Source: Neodiprion pinetum (taxonomy: Eukaryota; Arthropoda; Insecta; Hymenoptera; Diprionidae). Taken from it: DNA of 64,000 bases. The translations under genes and the position numbers were made by a program. The notes under the pieces are model-generated. The model was not told where the DNA came from. It ran no database searches and worked only from the letters and a program-made list of their open reading frames with translations. Within the stretch, counting starts at the first letter, position 1. Every line of letters begins with the position of its first letter. Below, one piece after another: positions 25,701-37,300 of this stretch. The DNA lies in assembly GCF_021155775.2 (NCBI RefSeq), contig NC_060237.1:29219257-29283256 (forward strand). The letters are read 5' to 3'.

Positions 25701-28700
25701 CCCGGTACTGTTCAAGCATCAGGCAGGTCAATCATCGTAACCTCCGAGCGGATAGAGCAATTTACCGGAAAAATAACCCCATGTAATTATGTGAGGTAGT
25801 TTTTCCTCCCACGTAATCCACGTGGCTCCCTAAGGCTGGCTTTCATGGGTTGACCGCGATTCGGCTCTGCTATTTTCGTCCCTCTCATACGGTAGACATT
25901 TTCCATGACAATCTCTATCGAGAGGGAGAGAGGCACGTGGTGAGCTCTCACAATGCCTCAATTAACCTTCTGAACTATTCTTCGACGTTCGAGACGCCTA
26001 CGAGCAATACGAACACGACGACGACGACGACGGTCTCTGATTGGAACAGATTGTTCGAGCGTTTCGTAACGTGAATAAGAGCAGCAGAGAAAAAAGAATT
26101 AGGCGAAGACGAAGATGATGATGATGATGATGGTGGTGATGGTGGTAGCGGGGATGAAACAGGGTGAGAGGAAACGCGAAATTCGGCGGAATAAGACATT
26201 TTTCGAAGTTTTCTCGTCAGCTGTTTAGAATTATTATACACGCTTTAAAGCGAGAAACGGGTTATACAAACCGCCTCAGCGATGGCTGCGCAACGTTTCA
26301 ATAGATCCTTCGCACGACGGCTGAGTTTGACTTTCTAGAATCTAGACCATTCGTGACATTTACCGATAACCTGATCGTAAAAGTGAAATATGAAAAATCT
26401 GGTGGTAAAATCTACTGCGCTTTTTCACATACAAATATACGCCAGCAACCGCAGCACAGCTGAAAGTCGTTCGATTGATTCTGCAGTGTAGAGTCAGCAA
26501 ATGCGTATGCCGATGGGTGGAAATAAAAAGGCTGACCGACCGATCAGATCAACCGGAATATAAACGCGGTGACAATTTTATCACTCTGCATCGAATGCTT
26601 CACGAAATAGCTGCTGCCACTTCCATCGGTGAAATCAAGCATATAGTTTTGCTTTTGTGTTCGGTAGGTGTTTAGGCATAGATGAAAAACCGGTTATTTA
26701 TTTATTTATTTATTCATTTAAGAACAAAATATCTAACTACCGAACCCGGGGAAGGCAACAGTAATTGCCTATAGCCCAATATTAATAAAGTAAAATATAC
26801 ATACATGACGTATAAACAGTCTGAAGCGTTGAAAGTAATAAGAAGAAAACAAAAATAATTGCAAAACAGGTTATTTCGCTACGTACAGTCGTATTTTAAT
26901 CTTCGCCCGATATTTATGGGTATCGATTTTTCTGTCGGAAATGGAGCTGAACATAGTTTCTTCTTCTATTTTATAATTCTCGAGTGGTATCAACTTTTAA
27001 TTGCACAAGAATATTCAATTCCAATTATCTCCGGTCGTCCGACTCGCTGCGGATTAAAAACTACCGAATCACCGAGTTACTACTCGTCGTAGCGTCGCCG
27101 CGCGGTTTGTCGTAAACCGCGAAAACTAGTTAGCGTCAAACTCTGGAAAACTTTGAAACTCCGGTAATACGGGATTTACGAAATTTCCTTCTACCAACGG
27201 GGGATCGGAGTTGGTACCAGACGGGAATAAGTTCTCCTTCGTTAGCGCCTGTCTCAACCTACCCCAAGCGTTCAGTTATTATTATAGACCCTCGTTATTC
27301 GCCGCTGGTTATTCTTTTCAAAGTCATTCACAGGCCAAGGAACACTTGCGACGAATTATATTTTCCTTACGCATAAGCATAATTTGTGTTCAGCTAACGG
27401 TCGATAAGTACGCGAATATACATTTTTCAACCAGGTACTTCCGAAGCGGCTACAACGCGTGTTACTTTATTCGAACAGTTTGAATTTGCGTACCGTGGCA
27501 ATAGCCTGGTAACAACAACTGTCGGTAATAGGTAACAATCAACGCCGTCGTTTCTTCCCGCACTGCTCTGGCACGCTGCAGCCACGATTAACGATATTAT
27601 CCCAATTACTTTCTCTTTCTCATGGTTCTTGCTGCGGTTCCCTTTTTAACCGCAATCACGAGCTTTTGCCAGGCGGATTCCTGACGGATAAAAAACACGT
27701 CCGTCGATCTTTACCCGCACCTCTTATCTCGCTGCAATACGCCTCGAGACGAAGCCTTAATCAATTTCTACATTCACCGGGATGTATACATATATACATA
27801 AATCGTAGTTATTCACGTGTGGCAACACACACGTTGCGTGTTACGCGTCCAGCTCCTCGCCTTCCTGGGATATATTAATGAATCAGCAGTGTCATGGTCT
27901 ATGGTTCGACTCTGGTTATCGGTGGGTGTTCCGTTAAACGTCGTACCCACACACGCGAGCTGGTCACCTATGGTTGGATATACGTTAATTACTCGGTCAG
28001 GTGGGCTTGCGGCCAAGAATTTTACTACCGCTCGCCTAAAACGTCCGCCTTTCTGCGTGCCTCGGCGATTGTATACTCCGACGATGCAGACCCCCGCCGC
28101 ATGGTCTGGTGATGATAATTTTCATGCCATGGAGGTAAAAACCGCGATCAGCACGTTACGCTGCGCTGAGCTGCGCTGGGGAATTAGAAATCTCTCGACG
28201 ATGACGCTTTGTTATGAAATATCCTTATCCATCTTATGTATCCACGAAACGCCATCTCATAGAAACGGAAAACGTGTTTCAAGCATTCTTCAATGAGGTG
28301 AAAAAGAATACGATGGTGCACGAGCATTATTGAAGAAAAATTTATAACCCGTAAACTTAGAGGTGAGACTGGATAATTTTGCGTGGGAAAAAGCTTTGCA
28401 ATGCAAATTTTAACCCAGTTACCTTCTCCGTCATCTTTCAACAGCGGATTCGATTTTTGCACGTCGTTCTCTATGGACTCACCGAGTAATGATCGATTAC
28501 GATTTTCGACGTTTGCTGTAACCTTTAAAAATTTTATAAACCACGGTAATTAATTAGGAGCAATTCAAACTCAACGCGATTTATACAGGTATTTTTTTTT
28601 TTTCCAACGTTGCGACCAGTTTACCGTTTGCCAAATCAAAGATGCGTATAACTCCAGAACTCGTTTGAAATAAATAAAAATCCTGCATTAGCGTGACATA

Positions 28701-28886
28701 TAATTATACGAAAATAGATAAAATCTGGAAACTTATGATTTTAGGAACCCCTTAGAGAGTTGTCGTCGATGTCGACTGGAAAGTTCGGTTTCACTGCGTT
28801 TAGACATCGCGACAAGAAAAAACAGGGTCACACAGTGCTGTCCGATGATTTAACGATTGCATTTTTTCCTTTTCACCAATTCACAG
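22743..28886 (+). other. Kdm3: Kdm3 intron after exon B
   Basis: The intron is 6144 bp, gtaagt to cacag. It contains the retroposon at 26700-26862 and GC-rich islands near 23.7-24.1, 24.7-25.0 and 27.5-28.2 kb. No supportable exon is seen; flanking exons are contiguous in the family alignment. Confidence 0.85.
26700..26862 (-). mobile_element. Short retroposon (LINE/SINE 3' end) with target-site duplication
   Basis: Read on the minus strand the element ends in an (AAAT)n tail (plus-strand TTTATTTATTTATT from 26697). Before the tail is a GC-rich patch with TTGCCTTCCCCGGGTTCGG. It is flanked by a 14 bp near-perfect direct repeat: AAAACCGGTTATTT at 26686-26699 and AAAACAGGTTATTT at 26863-26876 (one mismatch). 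This is the signature of target-primed reverse transcription. At 163 bp it is either a SINE or a severely 5'-truncated LINE; no coding sequence remains. Confidence 0.75.
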
Positions 28887-29081
28887 CCCGACTGGGAACT
28901 CGGCAAAAGTTCACCACCTTGGGCCAGCGCGGTGAGAAGATGGGCAGAGATGCAGGACGGGCAGAGAATCCTCCTGACGACACCGAGCGTCCTGGTTGGA
29001 TTCCGGGTCGAGGTTTACCGGGCCGAGGGTACGACGCAGTGGTACACAGCCGTCATCGTCGGCTACAACGAGGCCACCAAG
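28887..29081 (+). CDS. Kdm3: Kdm3 exon C: Tudor-like segment
   Basis: The exon is 195 bp (65 codons), phase 0 at both ends. The acceptor is ttttcaccaattcacag and the donor is AAG|gtgcgt. It opens PDWELGKSSPPWASAVRRWA. Residues 34-60 (SVLVGFRVEVYRAEGTTQWY followed by TAVIVGY) align with human KDM3A VGSEVKIYSLDPSTQWFSATVVNG and KDM3B [22 protein letters not shown]. Key features are the VG.x.V.(I/V)Y strand and the QW(Y/F) strand typical of a Tudor-like barrel. This similarity was the decisive clue for naming the gene. The preceding 6.1 kb intron contains the retroposon at 26.7 kb. Confidence 0.93.
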
Positions 29082-29414
29082 GTGCGTATAATATCATCGA
29101 ATTAGGAGAAAGGAAAATAATCAAACTCGTGACAGGGGTGGAAAGTTCGCCGATACTTCAACCCCGAGAAATCTCCTCATGCCCTTGGCTGCTCTGCCCC
29201 TTTTTGTTCCTTGTGGGCGTGTATATATGTATATATATGTATGTACAAGGTCCCGCAGGATGACCCGGGCCAGACCGGGATCGAGGGGATGAGGAGGCCA
29301 GATATCGCGCAACAACTCCAAAACTTGCGGGGGATTGCTTGCCAACACCCAACTCGGTTATTTTAAACTTTGGATTTATTTGGCCAAGGCTGCGAACTCT
29401 TTTTCCCTTCTTTT

Positions 29415-29444
29415 TCTTCTTCTTCTTCTTCTTCTTCTTCTTCT
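29415..29444 (+). repeat. (TTC)n microsatellite
   Basis: About ten TTC units lie in a long pyrimidine-rich stretch of the intron after exon C. Confidence 0.95.
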
Positions 29445-30790
29445 TTCTTCCGGTCTTTCTTCTCCCACGCTTCTTAGCCCACTTCTTTCATCGTTATACA
29501 CCAAGTTTCTTTCAAAGTTGCGCAGTTTCTCTTCTTTTTCCTTTTCCACCCCCGGTTCCAGTTTTCATGCCGCCGCCTGGCCACCTCCAAAGTTCTCTCT
29601 CTCTACCCGCCGCTCAACCGAGTTTCTTCTTCCCTCACCACCGCTACGAGGATGGGTGATTCATCGACGCTCGTCTTGATCCTATATAATACCAGTCAGG
29701 GTGCAAACCTTTGCGGGAACGCTTTTTCTTCCCCTCGCCCTGAATCTCTTGAGGTCGTAATTTTCCGCGCCTCCTTTCCGCTGTTCTTCACTCTCCGTAT
29801 CTTGTCAGACTTTTATTTTATATTTTTTCCTTACTCGTTCATTAGTCACTTATACAGTTACGCGATACGCGTGAAATTTATATACCAGCAGCGTTCAGCC
29901 TGTTACACGGAAGTCTGAGAGAATAAGAAGTAGGTGTAATAGGTAATAGTTGAAGAATCATTACAAGGTTGAAAATAAAGCAAATCACCTCTAAGCATAA
30001 AATAATTGCATCCTGCTCGTGACAAATCGTCAGCGTTACAGTAAATTTGCGCCCGCTGGATAATTCTTCGCGGACCTGTATAATACATACATGTATATAT
30101 ATATATATATATGTATGTATATATGTATATAATCATTAGTGCCGATAATAACAGCGTGAAAATTTCCTATCCACCCACTAATATCGTATTATATACCCTG
30201 CATATAACCATTGTTATTAACCCACTGACGTTTCGAAAAACTAGCATCGTAGATATACAATACATACATATATCTACGTTTTACTTCCATTTCTGTTCTA
30301 TTCCATTTCCATTGACGAATGGAGCGACAGCTTCGTAATTCAAACTCTGCGAACGACACGTTCACGCAACGGTAATGAACTAATTATTAACGGCCCGCAT
30401 GAAACTGCGGTGAAAGTTATTGTCGGATGTATTACGTCTATATACACTGTATGCATATAGTGCATCATACTTTTACGCTCTATCCACTTTACCGATCACT
30501 CAATTGACCGAACAAACATTCAGTTGACTTTGTATAGAGCCTCAATTGCGATCGTACACACAATGTGCGTTTACAGTTGGCACGGCTTTATTTGGGCTTG
30601 CGTGTTACTAATTAATGCTCCCAACATTTGCTCGGGCGTCTCTTCGTGTCTGAAACTATGAACACCGCTCACGAGAATCGGTATACGTATAATGTCCACA
30701 GCGCCAATTGATCTCGAAACAAATGTTACAACGGCGAAACACCCAAAACTGATAATTCATTTCATTTAATCGGTGACATATATATGCGTG

Positions 30791-30817
30791 TGTGTGTATA
30801 TATATATATATATATAT
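30791..30817 (+). repeat. (TA)n tract before the exon D acceptor
   Basis: A TG-to-TA array ends about 18 bases before the acceptor of Kdm3 exon D. Length changes here could affect branch-point spacing. Confidence 0.9.
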
Positions 30818-30834
30818 TCTTAAATTTATTTCAG

Positions 30835-30919
30835 GATCTCACAGTCACGGACGATACCGTCCTCGAAGATCACAACGAGGATCCAAGTCTGGTGCAGATG
30901 CGTTTGATCGGTGACGGAG
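30835..30919 (+). CDS. Kdm3: Kdm3 exon D
   Basis: The exon is 85 bp, entered in phase 0 and left with one base of a split codon. The acceptor follows a TA-repeat and reads taaatttatttcag; the donor is GGAG|gtgagt. It encodes DLTVTDDTVLEDHNEDPSLV then QMRLIGDG. This matches the LQVNCEEIPALKIVDPSLIHVEVVHDN region of human KDM3A, especially the invariant DP-S/R-L-(I/V)-(H/Q) core. The remaining G completes a valine codon (GTC) with the first two bases of the next exon. Confidence 0.9.
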
Positions 30920-31313
30920 GTGAGTTGATCCTTACTGTTTATTATGTATTTTGCTAAGGGACAAAAACAAAAGAGAAAGTAGTCTTTATTCTTCTCAGTG
31001 AGGAGACTTCTTTCCCTCCCTCAACGAAGTTGTTAACTCTTAGTAGACGAGTTTTATCGATCTGTTGTTGTTTGTTCCACGCAAGGACGTGAAACTCTTC
31101 GTCTAAGGAAAAAAAACAAATAACTTGAAAAAGAATCATACGTCGTCGCAGGATTGGACGATAGCCGTTATTATTTAGTCGAAAAGTTTCGGTCGTCAAC
31201 GTTCCACACGAATTTTTCTCGTGTTTGTTTGTTTTTCTATTTTCTGTTTTTTCTTATCGTTTTCTCGCGTTCTTCCTCTACTTTAATAGAAAAACAAAAA
31301 TTTCTCATTCCAG

Positions 31314-31402
31314 TCGTCGAAAGCATCATGAGAGGCGAAGTCGTCGGTATGACGCCACGGAGATCAAGATCGTCGACGGCTCTGACGCACGCTCTTGCAA
31401 TG
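31314..31402 (+). CDS. Kdm3: Kdm3 exon E: basic linker
   Basis: The exon is 89 bp; two bases complete the split codon, then 29 codons follow and it ends in phase 0. The acceptor is aatttctcattccag and the donor ATG|gtgagt. The product reads VVESIMRGEVVGMTPRRSRS then STALTHALAM. It falls just after the DPSLV core, where human KDM3A has a short variable linker rising into a basic KRKSS segment. The similar RRSRSS cluster and the exact phase fit with exon D support it. It precedes the largest intron seen here (12,438 bp). Confidence 0.85.
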
Positions 31403-31605
31403 GTGAGTAGAGACAACGCGATCCTCAAAATCTTTCTCCGCCATTGAATAAAATGCAAAGATTTTAAACAACTCGTGCGTAACGCGACTATCAATCGAAC
31501 ACACCCCTTGGATCGAGGATCGGATTTTCACGACTATCGACATCCGCGCGTAGGGAACGTTTCCCTTTAAACGGGGTAATCAATAGAGTAGGTCGGCTCC
31601 CGGGG

Positions 31606-31662
31606 GTCGAAGTGGAAGTGGAAGTGGAAGCGGCGGAGGTGGAGGTGGAGGTGGAGGTGGAG
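31606..31662 (+). repeat. (GGAAGT/GGAGGT)n short minisatellite
   Basis: Six-base units GGAAGT, drifting to GGAGGT, about nine copies. The array encodes Glu-Val repeats in one frame, which explains a spurious 180-codon open frame there. Confidence 0.85.
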
Positions 31663-34295
31663 CCGGCGCCTGTGGGGGAGAAAAGCGGGGGGCGAACTTC
31701 GAGAGGGTTTAGCTCGATTTTCCGAGGGGCTGCCGAGGCTCGCCGAGGGTCGGGCGTCTCTCAACTTTTTGGGGTGGGGGCGGGGATCAGACCACGAATA
31801 GCGTCTGTTGCTACGTTGAAGAGATTCGCGATGCCAGTTCGCCGACTTCCACTTCCGTCCTCGTCCTCGTCCTCTTTAGGACCAAGCTCCTTTCCTCCCT
31901 CTCCTCTCGCTCCACTTTACCCGACCCCGCTTTATATCCCCTCTCCGGAAATAATAACGCGACGCTCATTTTCCCCCAGCCAGTGTATATTAATATTTAA
32001 AGAGGTCAACCGTGTACCGATAACTTATATTATTACACGCATTTGCATATTTCAGAGAGAGCTTTATACCTTATTCTCTGCATCTTTGATATACGTATGT
32101 ATAGATATACGTATACCTACATGGTTGTTAATTTTGCCAGTTGCTTTGACTTAAATCTTCCGACTTAAGAATCGCTCGATCTCGCGCGTTCTTTTCTTTA
32201 TTTTTATACTCGTTTGTGTAACGAGGAGGGGGATTTTAACGCGAGAACGAGGCAAGCTGCGGTTACGATTTGATATGAAAATTGTTTTATGTGTAATACC
32301 GTTTTGCAAATGTTTCACCATCGCGATGATGTTTCTCCTGTTGAACGTTCCTCAGTTTTCAAACACTCGAATCGACTTATCGTGGTATGCGGATAACTAT
32401 CGTAGACTATATTAAAATTGACGGAAAAGAGGGTAGGTTTATTGTTCCGAGATCGAGATTCATGGCAAAAATATTCTTTTCCTTTATTCGGGTCTACCGA
32501 TAATTCACTGATACACCTTTCTAAGTTGACGCGCGTCAGTTGAATTGGCCGATTAGAATTCTAGATCGCAATTTCATTGTCAGATTCCTCTCGTCTTGGC
32601 AATATGTCTGCCACTATTCGTGATGCTGCTACAAGGAGACGCCTCTTTGATAAATTATATCGCGTCCCCGAATAAAAGGAAGAATGAAAAAAAAAACCGT
32701 TGGGCGGGATAAAGCGAAATAAAAGCGAAGAAGCGAAAAGAGAGAAAGGAAGATGAATTCGTCGCTTTGAAACGAGAAGGAATGAAGATGGTATCTTTGT
32801 AATGCGAAATATACCGGCAACATATCCACGCTCTACTGCAACTATTCACCAAGGGGTGTGTTTCGAAATTTACTGCGTATTGTATATTTATACTGCTGAA
32901 ATACGAAGAGTGTTACCCAGAGTAGAATTGTCTTGTCTTGATACAAAGTCGGACTCCTCCCCGAAATCCATTCCGAACACTATGAAGATGAATTTAGAAG
33001 TCGTTTCTGTTGAAATAAAAATTTTCAACATCAGCAGCGCGAAAAATACCTTTCTCAATTCACGTCCCTTCACAAACATATGTATAAAAATTCTCCGCCG
33101 ACTACAGAAAAACTGTAGGTATAATAAAATTCTCTTAGCATTTTTTGCATTCTTTGAAGACTGGTTGGTAGCTTCGGTGTTTACACAAGCAATGTCACTC
33201 TCAACGTATCGCTTTCGCTATCCGCCTCGAGCGGAGGAGGGTGACTCTTCGATTGAGTCAATTAAATCCCTGCAGTCTCGGTGCGACGTCGTCTCGAGTC
33301 CACGCAAATATCCCTAGGGTCAAAAGTGATCCTTCCCTCCGCCTCGTCGTCGGATTCCATTCACGGAATTTGAGAGCGACGCCAATGCGACGAAATTCGA
33401 GCAGGGTCGAGTGCCTTTGAATACAGCTGTATACGCCGCACCGAAATATCGTGCATGCGTTTATACACCGAGTCGGCGTGTCAAGTGTCCGACAGTCGAG
33501 CCGACTGTAATTGCCCGGCGAAGTTTCCCGACGTCGCGAACCTGGGCGAGAGGTGCTTTTCTCGAACGCCAGTCTCTCGACATGGAACCTCAAACTTACC
33601 TCTGACTCCGCCAGCCACCCTTCGTTGCAACCCTCTCTACCTCTCTTAGCGAGATCCAGTATTCGCGCTTTCTCGGTGTCGAGACGAGGAACGACGAGGA
33701 GAAACCCCGGCTCGTTTCCCACTGGCCGCAATCTCTGAATGCTGCCCGATCCGTCGGCATCGCGTGTTCGGTATCGGAACCGAAGTCGAAACCAAGATCG
33801 TCGAGGGAGATGTGTGCAAGCTTCGAGCTCCGCGTAACTTGCTTTATTTGCAAAAGTCACGAGACCATCCCTCGCGCTCAAGCCTCGATCGCATTATCGC
33901 ACGAACTCGAATTCCTGATTCGCTTCCGTTTAGCTCCTATTCCTCGGATTATCTGAAAGGGAATACTGCGAACAGTGGGTGGCCTGATTTGCGAAAAAAC
34001 GAAGTCGATCCCGCCGTTCTTCGAGGGTGAGTCAGCCAGTCCATTGGGTTTCATTGGGGCGGGATTATCGGTCCAGTCGAGGTGGGATACCGTTTTTTTT
34101 ATTTCGCGCACCTTGGTTCTTACGTTCATACTTTCTCCTCGCCACCTCATATCCCCGGTTCTTTCGATCCCATTTACCGGATGACAACTTGACATCGAAC
34201 GATTATCTTCGCCTTGTTACCGCCTCGCGGCACCCGAATCGCTCACCCTTGTTTCGGGTGATGTCAGAGCGTAAGTATCGTATCGGCTCGGTGTC

Positions 34296-34297
<2 letters not shown>

Positions 34298-34331
<34 letters not shown>
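34298..34331 (+). repeat. (GA)n microsatellite
   Basis: About 16 GA units lie in the large Kdm3 intron. Confidence 0.95.
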
Positions 34332-34338
<7 letters not shown>

Positions 34339-37300
34339 GGATCAAAGTATGTTCTTGACTCCGTTGTTTGTTTGACTCGCTCCGAAACACGTCGTAAATA
34401 CATCAAAGCGTCTTCATGCCGAATTACATCCCACGAACAAACAACACCGCACCAGTTTCAGCATGCCTATCACCCCGCAGGATAAATACCCGGCGTGTAT
34501 AAACACGCAAACGTCGTTCATTTCTTGAATTTTCTCCCTTAAGCGTGCCGGATCTCGTTTAATCACTTATGAAAATTCGCCATCGCCATCGTGATTCGGC
34601 TTACGACTTCCTACCGCTGTTCAGTGCTTTGCAAATTCATCCCTCGAGATTCTCGACAAAACGCCTCTTGTGCGTTTTCGCTAGTCAAAACTACAGGAGA
34701 AACTATACACCGAATTGCTGCGAGACTCCAAAACCAGCAACGGTCCAATTTCCCGTATCGTATACCTAACCACAACCGGGGTGGGTTCGACACTGAATTT
34801 TTCCCCACGTTGTAACGTTTGCCTTACGTCTTCTCATCTCTCAAGAAGATAAAAAATTTCTCGCACATTTATCAGGGTACCCATACCTGGGAAATCTCCA
34901 AGGCCGTAATTATCCTTTTAATTTTAACGTTCTGTAATATTTGCCAGACGTATTAAGCCTCGGTTTACAACATTGTGCAGACAGGAATCCGAGGCACATA
35001 ACCGGGGCGGGGGTTGGAAAAGAGAAGAACGGATCGAGCGTGAACTTTTCAAGGTAGTCCAATTTACCCAACGTTCCGAGGCACCCTAATCTCCCCTAGG
35101 CGTACACAGTTATATTTGTTCGTCAGGGGCGGGAAGGGGACGGTGAACGAGAATGAGGATGAGAATGAGGATGGGGATGAGGATGAGGACTGACAGAGGT
35201 GGGGGGGGTGGCGGAGGAGGGTTAATAATTCCCCGCGTTTATACATATAATGGAAAGCTCGGCAGGTCGTTTCAAGTTCAAAGGCCCCGGAGCCGGCCGA
35301 CGGCGAAGAGGCGGGCAGGCGTCGTCCGGGAGCACCGGCCCGAACCCACCGACACCCGTGATAAACAGTCCCCTCGTCCAATCGGCGGAGGGCTTTACCT
35401 CTCGGTGCCGGTGGACGACGGGAGCTGTATTGATTCGGGCCGAGTGAGACGGCGTCGAGGGCGTCGGGGGCGTCGGCGTCGCCGACGGGGCTGCTCTTCG
35501 TGTGCGCGTGCGGTATATAAACCGCTTGCCAATTCATCCCTTCCCTTTCCTTTCCTTCACTTCCCTTACCGAATCCCGTGTTTACGTCCGCGACGGTTAA
35601 TAGCCTCTCATCCCCGCCACTCGACGACACGACACGACACGACGCGACGTCGTCTCGTAGACGATATACCGCATCTGATAATTTCTATGCACATACATCG
35701 ACGACCGTGTATTGTTGTTGTTGTTCTTGTGTTCGACTACGACTTCGAGGTAACGGCGTAATTGCTCTCCGTAAGCGCGGATTCGATATGCTGAAAACAT
35801 TTTCAAGGCGTCTACCATACCTGTTACTTGAGATCATTCGAGTCGATTTATCTTCCGGTAAGTCTTGTACGCGTATGGCGGATGGAAAAAATTATATCTT
35901 TGAGGTTAGTTGCATTGGAAGCCAATGTGGCCAAAATTATGGCGCCCGTTTTCAAGCGGCACTAAGTTGGTCGAAAATTATGAGAAAGACGATACGACAA
36001 ACTAATCAGTAAGTCACGATCATAACGCCAACCTTAAAGTCGTTTCATCTCACTTTGAGGCACTGCTGGATAACGGTTTCAGGATCTAAGAACCATTCGT
36101 ATCCTCCACTCGAGTCGAAGCGTCGTTGGTATCATCGCTGTTCGGGAAACTATAAATTGTAGGTATACCGATAGACGATCCAACTAAGGATTCCCTTTCC
36201 TTTTCTCAATTGGCAAGCAAGTATAAAAACAGAATCTCGCGCACCCTTGACGGCCTTGTGTTTTCCATTCATCCCAAGCAAATCTTTTCAATACCAATCG
36301 GCACGAGCTTGAGTTATACGAAGGCCGTGCCGCGCGGGGTTTTGTTCGATTGTTCGCTGGGGTCGTGACCCTGTGACATCGTCGGCGCGTGGTTGGAATC
36401 GACGCGCCGGCGCCGCTTTACCGAACCTACATACGTATAGAGAATCCCCTTTTGCGGGGGCGGTCAGGGGCGGCCGCAGCCGCTGTTCTCAACTCGGCTT
36501 CTCATCCCTTCCCATCCCCCACGAATACCGACCCGGCCTCCTTCCACCTGTTTGGCAGAGAGTTCTTCCCGAAGTTTTAGTTCACGACAAAGTTGTTCCA
36601 GTCGACGCGCTACCCTTGTGTCGAGAATTACCGTAAATCGTTCAACTCTCTTTCCGATTTATGCAACACCCAGGATCTATTATAAATAAACCCGATGCAC
36701 CGACTCAACTTCCTATCAACGCCGTGAATTCTTTATTTACAAACATACAAATATACACGTACATATTATGTGTGTCTATTTTCGATATAACTTTTTCAAT
36801 CTCATTTTAGGCGTACAGGAATTTTCAACTCTTGATTCCTACTCGGCTATTATCATCGCATCACTCTTAACGGTTTTCGTATAACGGCTTCGTTACCCTG
36901 TACCAACCGTTTATCACGTCGTGATAAATCTTGGCATCGAATGAACAAAGACACCCGCACCACCTCTAAACAAGTCTGATGCCCCTACGGGTAACGTTTG
37001 ACTTCCGGAAGAGGAACGGCGTTGCAGAGACTCGATCACCATTCATCTCTATTACGGGAATCGATTCCTCCCTCCTTCCTTTCATCCTTCGCAAGGTTGA
37101 CGCGACGTTTCTCTTCTCGCGCTCCACCGTGAACGGTGCGCAAAGTGGAATTTTTACCCCCACGGTCCCGTTGGATGAAATTACAGGCGAGGGAAATAAC
37201 GGGCCGAGTAGTCGAGAGACGAGACGGGGAAACTGGAACGGCATTGAAAAAAAAAAAAAGTAAAAAGGCGAGCTCCTCGCACGCCGACCGGAAATATTGT

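Larger units (their letters stand above)
29082..30834 (+). other. Kdm3: Kdm3 intron after exon C
   Basis: The intron is 1753 bp, gtgcgt to ttcag. It includes a (TTC)n tract at 29415-29444 and TA/TATG tracts near 30094-30130 and 30791-30817, the last lying just before the acceptor. Confidence 0.85.

Noticed and set aside
31612..32154. 180-codon plus-strand frame with Glu-Val repeats
   Set aside because: The start is a six-base minisatellite and the rest is intron-like, with no recognised domain.
33258..33881. 207-codon minus-strand frame
   Set aside because: It shows no recognised motif, has competing open plus-strand frames over the same island, and has no clear splice context.
35153..35761. 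202-codon plus-strand frame
   Set aside because: Met-Arg and Gly runs come from GAGGAT and GGT repeats and Arg runs from CGT-rich DNA; competing frames on both strands are equally open.
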